The notes beneath the pieces are model-generated. The model was given only the letters and a program-made list of their open reading frames with translations. It was not told where the DNA came from and ran no database searches. A stretch of DNA of 64,000 nucleotides from Branchiostoma floridae (lineage: Eukaryota; Chordata; Leptocardii; Amphioxiformes; Branchiostomatidae): NCBI RefSeq assembly GCF_000003815.2, contig NC_049995.1, positions 4,045,747 to 4,109,746 of the forward strand, written 5' to 3'. Each line of letters opens with the position of its first letter. Position 1 is the first letter of the stretch. The translations under genes and the position numbers were made by a program. Below, piece by piece: positions 1 to 11,000 of this stretch.

Positions 1-1
1 C

Positions 2-1924
2 TATGCCATGGACTTCTTTTGGGTCCCAGACGAAATCAAGGGAATGGTAAGGAACTACTTTGAGGACTTCAGAGTCAGCATTTCTACTCCACTTTTCGTT
101 TCAGAGTGGCAACAGCTAGAGAAAGGAATCCCGATGGGCTGCACAATTTCTCCCTTGTTATTTGTGATGGGCTTCGAAGTCCTACTGACTGGTGCTAGAC
201 AAGTGGTTGGGGGAGTGAAACTACCCTCAGGGCAGAGGCTGCCGCCCCTCAGAGCCTTCATGGACGATGTGACGACTATCTTAAGAACAGCCCCATGTAC
301 AAACAGAGTCCTGAGGAGGCTGGAAGAGCTTACAAAATGGGCAAGAATGAAGTTTAAGCCCACCAAGTCGAGAAGTTTATCTCTAAGGAAAGGGAAGGTC
401 AGTAACAGAGTATTCACCGTAGATGGCCAGTGTATTCCTACAATTGAGCAGACGTCGGTGCGTAGTCTGGGTCGACTCTACACAAAGGACCTGAGCGACT
501 CAAAACGAGGTCAAGAAGTTGTGAGGCAAGCGTGTGAAGGTCTGAAGTCAATAGACAGCTGTCAACTACCAGGCAAACTGAAGATCTGGTGTACGCAGTT
601 TGTACTGCTACCGAGGCTCAAGTGGCCACTAAAGATGTATGAAATTTCCTTGACAACGGTAGAAGAGATTGAGAGGAAGATGAATGCCTACATCCGTAAG
701 TGGCTGGGAGTACCGAGGTGTTTATCAAATGTTGCTCTGGTAGGCCAAAACAAGCTGAGTCTCCCAATTGTGTCGATTGCAGACTAGTTCAAGTTAGAGA
801 AGGTGAGGTTGGCTCTGGAGCTCCAGGGATCTAAAGACGCCTCAGTTAGAGCAGCCTACAGAGACCAGAAGTCAGGAAGAAAGTGGCAAGTAGGAGATGT
901 TGTAAACCAAGCAGTCTCCAGACTCAGACATAAGGACATTGTCGGTGCAGTACAACATGGGAGACAAGGCCTAGGCTGGGGCGGAAAAACTCTGAGGTGG
1001 GACAGAGCTAACCCCAGGGAAAGGAAACAGCTCGTGGTAGACGAAGTTAAGAGAATGGAGTCTGAGAAGAGAAGGGTGACAGCAATCAGTCAGAAGCAGC
1101 AAGGTGCCTGGGTAAACTGGGAGGAAGCTATAGAGAGAAGGCTGTCTTGGAAGGACATATGGGAGATCCAAAGCTGCAGGCTGAGTTTCCTAGTGAGGGC
1201 AGTTTATGATGTACTTCTATCCCCCCAGAATGTAAATAGATGGTTCCAGAAGGAAGAAGCTTGTCAGCTGTGCGGACTAGCAGGCGCTAACCTAAAGCAT
1301 GTTCTCTCTTCATGTAATACAGCTCTCAAACAGGGAAGATTTACGTGGAGGCACAATAACGCACTCAGAGTGCTTGCCGCAGCAGTGGAAGAGAAGAGAG
1401 GCAAATCTGAGAGCGAAGAGTCAGCCCAGGCCAAGTCTATACCCTTTGTCAAGGAAGGCCAGAAGCCAGTTCGGAAAACAAAGGGGAAACAGGAAGGCGG
1501 TATTCTGCGCAAGGGCGTGTGGAATATGGCAGTGGACTTGGAAAACCGCCTATGTTTCCCGAAGAACATCTGTGTAACATCACTTAGACCAGACCTAGTG
1601 GCGTGGTCGGAGGCCCTTAAGACAGTTATCATCGTTGAGCTGACTGTGCCATGGGAAGAAAACATGCAGTCAGCATACGAGAGAAAGAAGCTGAAGTATC
1701 AAGACCTCACACATGAGTGCAAACAGAGCGGCTGGAATGTGCTTCTATATCCAGTGGAGGTGGGCTGCAGAGGGTTTCCTGGGTCTTCACTTGCCAGGTT
1801 CTGCAAGGAGATGGCCATAGACAAGAAGGTGCTAAGAAACATGGCTCAGGAAGTTGAAAAGTCAAGTTTCTGGCTTTGGATCAAGAGGAAAGAGAACACG
1901 TGGGGGAAGACATCAGAGAAGTGA
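2..1924 (+). pseudogene. Non-LTR retrotransposon ORF: reverse transcriptase plus restriction-like endonuclease, 3' part
   Basis: The reading frame is open from the first bases of the window, so the element's 5' part lies outside. The first ~260 codons hold reverse transcriptase motifs: KGIPMGCTISPLLF and the catalytic box FMDD (YxDD type). The C-terminal part has a CCHC knuckle (C-x2-C-x8-H-x4-C, about 1262-1311) and then RPDLV followed by VELTVPWE. This order (RT, CCHC, then a PD-(D/E)xK-like motif) fits the restriction-like endonuclease of R2/NeSL/CRE-type elements, not the APE type; that assignment is from family knowledge. A TAG at 785-787 interrupts an otherwise continuous frame: the part after it stays in the same frame to the TGA at 1922-1924. 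The copy is therefore probably inactive, unless the stop is an assembly error. It is the only long open frame in the first 4 kb. Confidence 0.85.
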
Positions 1925-2360
1925 TGGAAATCCAGTGTAGTATCTTAGTGACTGAAGGAAGTAAGACATGTAGGAAGAGTCAATCAAGACTGAAGAAAGT
2001 CATGTAGGAAGAGTCAGTCCAGGAGTGAGGAGTTAGCCAAAGTCCAGTCCAGAGTCTGGCAGACGTTTAGAAGGAAACGGATAGAAGAAAGAAACAACAC
2101 AGGAACAAAGCAAGTGTAGCAGTGAAGCAAGGGGGGGACGCCCCCCTTGCTGTTCCACCTCCCGGAGGGCGTTCCAGAGTTTCGGGAACGAAACGCCCAG
2201 TGATGAGAGGCCTCTGGCTGACGATCGCTGTTACATGGTGCTGAAAAGCACGGCAAGAGAGAGAAAGACCTCTTAGCAGGTGAGCGTATTATCGGTTCAC
2301 TCTGTATTTCCAATGATGTAGGTGTATTTGGATTGTTATTAGCTGTATTGAATGTTACCA
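1925..2360 (+). mobile_element. 3' untranslated tail of the retrotransposon
   Basis: This purine-rich stretch directly follows the endonuclease domain. It contains a near-repeat (catgtaggaagagtca, at about 1967 and 2001) and a strong GC hairpin at 2127-2150 with arms gcaaggggggg / ccccccttgc around a 3-base loop. Structured 3' UTRs are used by R2-type elements for template recognition; that role here is inferred. The exact 3' end is unknown, as no poly(A) or target-site duplication can be defined from one copy. Confidence 0.5.
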
Positions 2361-2882
2361 CCTATAAAGTATAACTGAAAAAATAGCAATTTTAGTTTGA
2401 TCCATACTTCCTAAATTCAGAGTGGTGCAGGTAAAATTTGTCTGGTGCAGGTAATTTGCAATGTTACCTGCACCAGTGCAGGTATGCAGAAAAAGTATTT
2501 TGAGTCCTGTCTCATGCAAGAGCACATGTTTGACCCAGTTTATGATCCACTCATTTCTGTCAGTACAGCTGAAATCTGACTCCCCATACAATGCCAATAG
2601 GGGTGAATGACCTCCTTCAAGTAGACATGGCTATATTTGCATGAGATACGTGAGTATGAAACACGTACTACCCTCGGGCAAGGTTAGGAGTACCATAGCC
2701 AGGGCATACCCCCTTGCCCTTTTATTAGTTTTAAGAAAAACACAGTTTGCTGTAGTAGGTCATATTAAACCCACATCTATAATAAACTACCAACAACCCA
2801 AAATAGGACTAGTACTAGTAGTGTGACCAATGTTAGGACAAAACAATGAATAAACAAATCTAGTACTGTACATGATGTGTGA
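2361..2882. other. Gene-free stretch
   Basis: No exon-like sequence was recognised. The only local structure is a short repeat of ggtgcaggta at 2422-2480, partly as an inverted pair (tacctgcacc). Confidence 0.5.
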
Positions 2883-3101
2883 TACTGTAAATGCACGTAA
2901 GTTTGTGGGGATTTAACTTCGCCGTAGCGGGAAAAGACCTTTTTGTGGTGGTTTTAAATTCGCGGTAGCACCATGCTATGTAGTCTCTTACTCAGTTACT
3001 GCCATGGAAAAATGTTCGCGGTGGTTTTAAGTTCGCAGTGAAGCGGCCACTAAGAAAACCCCGAACATTAAACCACCGCCAAAGTTTCTGCATTTACAGT
3101 A
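2883..3101 (+). mobile_element. MITE family A, copy 1
   Basis: A 219-bp element with terminal inverted repeats tactgtaaatgca / tgcatttacagta. Its interior is full of imperfect palindromes of the type ttcgcggt...accgcgaa. Four more copies occur in the window (3308-3528, 11711-11921, 17793-18011, 18277-18485) in both orientations. It has no coding capacity. Confidence 0.85.
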
Positions 3102-3307
3102 GTTGCCCTAGGGTATAGGGAGTGGTCTACCTTGGGTCTAGATTATAGCACACAAGTTACATCATACCAAAACCCTGAATAGCAAAGTCCAAACTGTGTT
3201 TGAAATCTGCAGCAGATCAATAAGCTTGTGCTGTATTCAAGTTCCGATCAATGATTTTTTCTTTCTTTTGAGGGAATGAATTTGTGAGCACCTTGATCAT
3301 TGAAGCT

Positions 3308-3528
3308 ATTGTAAATGCAGAAATGTTTGCTGTGGTTTTATGTTCGTGTTTTTCACGGTGTCCACTACACCGCAAACTTAAAACCACCACCTTTTTCCAT
3401 TATGTATGAGACTACAGTCTATGGCGCTACCGCAAACTTAAAACCACCGCAAACACTCTCATAATCGTCACTCTATTTTCCTGCTACCACGAAAGTAAAT
3501 CCCAGCGAACTTAAATGCATTTACAGTA
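3308..3528 (-). mobile_element. MITE family A, copy 2
   Basis: About 221 bp, in the opposite orientation to copy 1 and only ~200 bp from it. The left end is slightly diverged (attgtaaatgcag) and the right end is intact (tgcatttacagta). Confidence 0.8.
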
Positions 3529-4472
3529 TCTAATTGTGGTTCTGTGTTAGGATGTGCACTCAAGGCCTAAAAATTGTCTACTAACTACAGGTAACTTGTA
3601 CCAATACATGCCCACCATAGGTCTATCTGAGACAGGCTGTATCCAATCTAAAAAGAACCCTTTGTATAACATATGCTCAATCGCTCATCCTATTGTAATG
3701 ATGTAATATACAGTTACGTTGGTTGGTTGGGAGATGTTTTAGGTACATAGCAACTGACTGTAGATTAGATGAGCTAAAACATTACCCTTACAAGTAAGTA
3801 GGTAAGTAGGTAAGTATACAGGCTATTAAGTCCCTAGCGACAACAATTGAATGTAACTGTTGGCTGTTCCGTCATGTGAATGGCATCCCCATTAATACCT
3901 ATTATTGTCTATAATTGCCCACAAACCTAACAACAAAAACAAACAAACATCAAACTTAGATTCAAGTGAACAAGATACTTACTAGTAGATGTATGGAGGA
4001 AGATACTAGCTATTTCACTCAAATGTGTAAAAAAATATGTATCCTAGAAAATATAACACAACATGAGGAATAGACTGCAAAAATAAAGACTATAATGTTT
4101 ATATCTCAAGTGTCATATATGGCAGATGGGGGAGGGGGGCGTTTCACCTGTAACGTTAGCATTCAGTGACATAATTGTCGGACTGTCATATGTTTTTTGT
4201 AGTTCACAGTCCAAAACAGCTACACAATACGATAAAACCCTTGTAAAACATGCATGAAATGTTAGAAATGATAACTATGGGAGACAAAATGCCTACATGG
4301 TCCAGATGGACAAACTACTTGTCAACTAACTTTCTCTAGAACATTCCACGACAAATCTTCACCACCAAGTTCGCCCCAAGACTCAAAGATTTTGCCGCCG
4401 TGTTTTGGCTTATACAACCAAACTGACACTACCTACATGTGCTGGGATTATCATTGTAGCATTCTGACTTAC
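3529..4472. other. Gene-free stretch, probable intron or 3' flank
   Basis: AT-rich sequence with a short taggtaag repeat near 3793-3820 and no recognisable exon. If the minus-strand exon at 4473-4570 belongs to a live gene, this is its first intron. The next exon was not found here, so the gene may be long-introned or broken by the retrotransposon. Confidence 0.4.
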
Positions 4473-4570
4473 CCGTCTAATTTTTCTTCTTGTTTTTCTT
4501 GTGTTTCTTCAGGTATTTCTTCGTTTTCTTCCTCCTCTGAGACGTCGCTTTCTCTCTCGTCCTCCGCCAT
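4473..4570 (-). CDS. First coding exon of an unidentified acidic protein
   Basis: On the minus strand an ATG (bases 4568-4570) opens 32 codons plus two bases, ending at a consensus donor gtaagt (4467-4472). The peptide starts MAEDERESDVSEEEENEE and is almost entirely Glu, Lys, Ser and Gln, so it is probably a disordered acidic N-terminus. The start is 480 bp upstream of the NAPRT start and divergent from it, an arrangement typical of a shared bidirectional promoter. No downstream exon could be placed between 1 and 4466. I do not recognise the family. Confidence 0.5.
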
Positions 4571-5049
4571 GATGGAATGGACGAGTTTATCGTTGCTAGG
4601 GGAGTTCAGACAAAAAAGGAAATAATGAAATTTAACGACTCTTTTGTTATCAATTGGACAACTGTCATTTAAATTTTATATCGTATATATTTATATAGTT
4701 GAATACTTTTGGTATATTTACTTATTTATATGATATATACAGTAATTACCAAAATGAATTGTTCCCCCCAGTAATGTAAAAATAGAATAATCTGATGGGT
4801 TGGGCTAGTCACTACCGTTCTGCAGGTCACTGACCTTTGATAGCATCACCACGAAAATAAGTATCTAAAAATAGAAAATAGACAATATCACATAACACCG
4901 CATCAAACTTACACACATTCATATGAATGGAATTATTTTCATGAATCTATAGTGCTATCTTTTGGTAGTATAAAAGTTTTAGTCTAATATATTTATTGTA
5001 GTTTATGTAACGTTGGATGCTTTCAGGGTTATCGAAAAAGGAAGAAGAG
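4571..5049. promoter_or_regulatory. Divergent intergenic region, putative bidirectional promoter
   Basis: This 479-bp stretch separates the minus-strand acidic-protein ATG from the NAPRT ATG. It is AT-rich, with tatatattta at 4685-4694 and a tagtataaaag element at 4966-4976, about 75 bp before the NAPRT start. Its promoter function is inferred from position only. Confidence 0.4.
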
Positions 5050-8000
5050 ATGGAAATGGCGACCCCTCCCCCTCAGGGTAGCTTCAATGATAGTCACATT
5101 TCTCACAAAAATAACCAAAATGGCATCGTGCAATCCCTCCTCACGGACCTGTACCAGGTCACCATGGCTTACGCCTACTGGAAGAGCGAAAAGAGACACG
5201 AGATCGCAGTTTTCGATCTCTTTTTCCGGAAGAATCCGTTCAAGGGAGAGTTCACACTTTTCGCAGGTCTGGAGGAATGTCTGAAATACCTGCAGAACTT
5301 TAGATTCTCCGAGTCGGGTAAGTTTCAAGACGTTTTCTAAGATTTGTTGTCAATTCCTTTCACACACACACACTGTCAAATCATACTTTGTTATAATATA
5401 TTTTGCTGGAGCACAATAGCTGAATGAATACAATTTTGTTGTATCCTTGTATATTGAAACTATACTACTAAATTATTTATCAACATGTCACCACTATAAT
5501 ATAAATCATACATTAGGTCAGAAAGAAGGTTTGTAAGCTTATAGTAATTGTCTTAACTCCTACTAGGATATGTCAGCATTTGGGTCACGTCTTTTTTTCA
5601 TTTTACCCATGGCAAACTGTTCCATTATTTTCATGAACAGTCCAGTATAGTGGTCATGATCACTGACCCTTGCCCCTGGTCCAAAAGGTCATTAGTTCGA
5701 ATCCTAGGGGCTGTTAGCCTGAGTCGGATAGTATTTTGTCCTATGTTTGCTTCTGCTACTCGTCTGGTGGGGAACTGTACATTTAAATCTTTTGGTGGTG
5801 ACGCCAGTTAATGAACGAATCAAAGAGTGCCCCACCCCCATCTGCAGCAGAAGATTTCGTTTTGCAGGGCACGTGGTGCGCCATGAGGAAACGGCAGGAG
5901 AGGTCCTGCTTTGGGAACCAAACGAGGTACTACTGCAGGAGGATACAGGTTTGCAGGCCGGCGAGCTCCGTTCAATCATGCTGGACAGGAACATGTGGAG
6001 ACACTGGTGTCACCCCTCCGAAGATGACTGAACTGAACTGAACTGCCCCCCCCCCCCCCCAAACAAAAAACAAAAACAGAACAGCCCCTTTTGGAGAGAG
6101 CCCCAGAGGCTAATCTAGAGGTGCAAGTGAACAAAATCACATGTTTGTACATGTATGTTTTCATGCAGACTATCATCCTTTCAAATCCAGTAATCTGATC
6201 ATTCCAGATATCAACTACCTGCGGACCATCCTGCCCCCGTCTGTAGAGGAGGAGTTTTACGACTACCTCGGGTCGCTGGATGCCTCGGAGGTGAGCCTGT
6301 ACGCGGTGCCGGAGGGGACCGTGGTGTTCCCGCGCGTGCCGCTCATCACGGTGGAGGGCCCGCTGCCCGTGGTACAGCTGATGGAGACAACACTTCTCAA
6401 CTTAATCAACTATGCAAGGTGAAAGGGGTCTTTATTTTGGCTACACCTCAGGGGGAGGCCTTAGGCTGTTGTTTCTCAGTAAGACTGCATATATGATAAT
6501 ATCACTTACCAAAGTACAGGTAAGCAACTATGCAAGGTGAAAGGGGTTTCCTTTTTGGCTACACCACTGGGGGAAGGTCGTTGTTTGTTTGAACCTTTGA
6601 TTATTCATGAAAGCTCAAATTGGTCCACAGGCCGCTTTTCATTGATGCATGGGGGAAGAGGTAAGGGTAAGACTAAGAGAGAGCTGCACCTGAGAGAGAA
6701 GGCCTTTAGGCTCAGCTGTAGCATCACAGTAAGATTGCATGCAGATTTCATAAACTATTGTAGTTACCTTTTTTCTGGCCATATTTTGATGCTGTTACTT
6801 CCCTTTATCCAGTCTTGTAGCAACCAACGCAGCCAGATTTCGGATGGCTGCGGGAAACAAGCAGCTTCTGGAGTTTGGTTTGAGGCGAGCGCAGGGGCCA
6901 GACGGAGCACTGTCAGCCTCAAGATACTGCTACATTGGGGGTTAGTCATTTATGATACATTATATACATAGGGCCCAGGAAAAAAAATGTTGTGTTTCCT
7001 GTTTCAGTCCTGAAAAAATTAGGGTCGGTAGGTAGGGATTATCTTCTTTTTTTTCTTGTAATTTTTTTTTGGCTGGCCAAAACTCTAGTGATACATATTA
7101 CAATACAGTCAAACAAAGTAAACTGAAGTGCATGAGGACACTTCTCTTTTAATGCCAAACTTTAATTTTGTGCATGTAATAGATACATTTACCCTTCATT
7201 AGATAGGACAAGCAGTGTTTTTGCTTCAATAGGAAGCAGGCTGAATAAAAATTCTAACTGGAAGCTATGTGACTCCACTGCTCACCCCCCCAAAAAAGTC
7301 TAGGGTCGGCAGGTTTTTCTAGGGTAGGTAGGGAAACAGGAAACACAACATTTTTTTCCTAGGCCTAGTTTGGCAAGGTGGTCCTTTGGTCTGGGTTGTT
7401 GACGTAGATGTTAGAGTCTAAAAGTTCTGGGTTCCTAGCAGTTCCTAATGTTCTGCTTTTGTTAAAGGCAGTTTGACAACTATTTTCTCTCAATGCCTAT
7501 GAAAATAAGTACCTAGTTTCAGTTAAGCTGGAGGTCCTACATGTGTATATTAGAAGAGAGACACTCCTCGAGTTTGCAACAGAGCCCACCTCAAGAGTAG
7601 TGATCTTTCCTTGTGTGAGTGGATAAAAACACAGCTTGTATCTACTATATATGCAAAATCAGTATGTTGTGTCTAAAGGTAGTTAACTGGTTATATTGTG
7701 TGCAACAAACATAATAAGAATTGGTCTTTCATGATAAAAATTCGACAGTTTAAACCTTTTGCAGTTAAATGTAATTTGAGCTATGCTGACATCAGATTTT
7801 ATATTGATATTGCTCTATCCTGCTTTTATCTCAAATTGTTGTCAAAGTGTAATGATGATTAAGTGTTGTTTCATGTTGTAAAATCAATGCAATTCAGCCC
7901 CTACGGGGGCTGCAAAGTTGATTGAAGTAAAGTTTCAAGTATCAAACGTTTTATCTCTGACTGTTGACTTTCGTTAACAGGCTTTGACGGCACCAGCAAC

Positions 8001-11000
8001 GTTCTGGCGGGAAAGATGTTCGACATTCCGGTGCGAGGAACCCACGCGCACGCCTTCGTCACCTCCTACGTAGGTCTGCAGGATCTGAAGAACAGGGTGA
8101 TTTTCTATGCTCTTGATTTGATTTGATTTGATTTGATTTAAGCACATATTGAACAAATTAAAAACACTGATAATAACAGAATGAAAAGAAAACATGTTTC
8201 ACGATGGGAAAAAATACATACTTTTTCAGCAAAGAAATAAGAAGAATCTTCCAAGCCTTAGGCCATGTTGATTTGATTATATGCATGACATCCGTTGGGC
8301 ATCCCAAAACTGATGCGAACATGCAAATAGAAAACGTTTGGCCAAAAACCACAAGTTGCCCTCATTATGAAATCTTAGTGGTCTAGAAGGTTGAACAAAT
8401 AACAAACACAAAGTTTTGTTCATTTTTGTTTACACAATCTTCTTTGACATTGGAATTGACGTTGACACAAGTAGATCTATATGTTTCCTGATATATTTCT
8501 TTTAAACTATGGCATGTATCTGCTACTTTTACAGCTTCCTGGACGATTCAAAGCATGGTGGAAAGGACGAAAATTTATGACCTTGTCAAATTTTGTATTC
8601 TTTCCAGCTGCTGACACCATTAGACGGAGATTCTCCCACAGATTTTGTCTCCGCTTGTCTGGAGTTGCGTGAAGAGGTTTGCAAGACACTGGACGTTCTC
8701 CACGAGGAGACAAAGGAAAGCGAACTCACAGCCTTCATAGCGTACGCCACGGCTTTCCCCAAGGGATTTCTGGCCTTGGTGGACACATATGATGTCTTAA
8801 GGTATAATTTTTGTTTTAGAATTTGAAGAAACGTTTTATGAATCTTACTGATACCATGTTGGAAACTACAGAACACACCATAAGCAGGGTTGGACTTGTT
8901 CTATAGGTCAAGCACATAAGAAATTTGCTTGTCCGAACCAATTTTTCACTTGCCCCAAATACAAATGTCACTTTCATATGCATTTTCACTTCCAGCAATG
9001 GAATTCTTATTATTGCTTTTGGAAAAATCTTACTTGCCCAATTGGGGTAGGTCATGCACTTGCCTGATCATCACTTATCTTACCCTGGACGATAGGGCTA
9101 TTGGACTTGTCCAACCCTGCTCTAAGTCTAATACTTATGTGTTAGGAAGTGAAGGGCAGAAGGTGAGATTTAGGGAGTGACAGGTAGGAGAGTTCAGAGG
9201 TGGTAGAACTAGTCATTAATCAGACATGACAGACAGTCCAGGTCATGCAATTTTGCAGTTATGTATTTTCCATGTAGTAGTTACAGTTACCAGTGAGTGA
9301 GATGAAGTGATCATCAGACACAATTGTAATGTTGATCAAAACCTTAAAGTTTTCAAAGCCTCAAAATCAAAGTTCAGAGGTTTGCACAGCAATGTGAGTA
9401 CATTATTAGAGATTTCAGGGTCCAATTTTAGGGCCATGCTAATCTGTATATATCAAAGCACTGAATAAACCATTATTATTATTGTTGTTGTTGTTGTTGC
9501 TGTTATTGTTATTACCCTATGTGCATGGTAGATTAAGTACAAGGAAACATACAAGAAGCACTAAATATTTCACAGAGATTTTTCATCTTTTGTTCTTGTT
9601 TATTAGGAGTGGCGTCCCTAATTTCTGCACAGTAGCGTTGGCCCTGCACAGACTGGGCTACAGGGCCATTGGCATCAGACTGGACAGTGGGGACCTGGCC
9701 TACCTCTCCAAAGCGGTCAGACAACACTTTAGGAAAATCGCTGACCGGTAAGCTTTAGAAACTTTTTGAACTGAAACCGATTACAAAAGATACACCAAAT
9801 GGCAATTACTCATGCAACTGGATAAAATTTTGGAAACGGTCAGACATCTCCAAAACGTACCTTGATGGCTAACCTTCATCAATATATTATGAATGTGAAT
9901 GATAGCTTCTATTGTGTATTTGGGTGTAGCTGGCATTACAACAAATAACCTGCAGTATCGCCTCCTGTAGATAGGTGGCACTACTAATCAGTGGCAGGAC
10001 GACTGCAATGTTATGTTCGTCGTCATTGGTCAAAGCCAAGAAATATGTTCTATCTTGTAGAAAGATATCATGCATTTGCTTGCAAATGTTGGAAGTTTTT
10101 ACTCATTTACAGTTGCTCTATAATGTTTTAATCTTCCAAATTTGAAGTTCCGCCCATTTTACAGTTGCTCAAAAATGTTGTTACTTTGCAGGTTTGAAGT
10201 TCCATCCATTTTATAGTTGCTCTAAAATGTTAAAATTTTGGAGGTTTGAAGTCCAGCCCATTTTACAGTTGCTCAAAAATGTTGTAATTTTGCAGGTTTG
10301 AAGTCCCATCCATGGCAAACTTCACCATTGTAGCCAGCAACGACATCAACGAGGACACCCTGCACTCTCTTAACCAGCAGGTATGTGATTAACCTATCAA
10401 CCTAACTCATTAACTCTTCAGGTCATGAAGCATTTTTTTCAAACTTTATTTAACTTTAGATACATCTTTGGCCTAAACTGTTGATGGTAAGGGGTCTTTC
10501 CTTCTTGTGTTGTCTATAGGTTCTTGCTTAACAAGCCATTATGTATGTCACATTCACTGTCACAGAGGTGAGGAACTAATCATTATCAAGCATGACAGAC
10601 ATTTCAGGTCATGGGGTCAACGGAAGAGTCTACTAATTCACAGGGAGGTCTTTTTCAGGGGATGGTCTGTGTATTTGCCTTATTTACGTAAACGAACTAC
10701 AATTGAAGAAGACATCGAGAAACTCTAGATATTTCACGGAGGTGTTAGATTTTCCAGCTCTCGTTGCTTTCCATGAATTGTTGTTTTATTTTTGTTTTGT
10801 TTTTAGGGCCATGAGATTGACTCCTTTGGTATCGGTACACACCTGGTGACGTGTCAGCGACAGCCAGCTCTGGGCTGTGTCTTTAAGGTCAGGCACACTT
10901 CTTTATTCGCTAGTGTCTTCATCTTCTTAACACTTTTTGGCAATGCCTTTAGGGTAGAGCCCTTGGCTGTGTCCATAAGGTTTCATATTTGGTACACTTC

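Noticed and set aside
5641..5710. A functional tRNA gene
   Set aside because: Box-like words are present but no full cloverleaf with a matched acceptor stem could be drawn; it is better explained as a SINE head.
8929..9180. 83-codon frame in NAPRT intron 5
   Set aside because: It lies in low-complexity intron sequence with no splice context.
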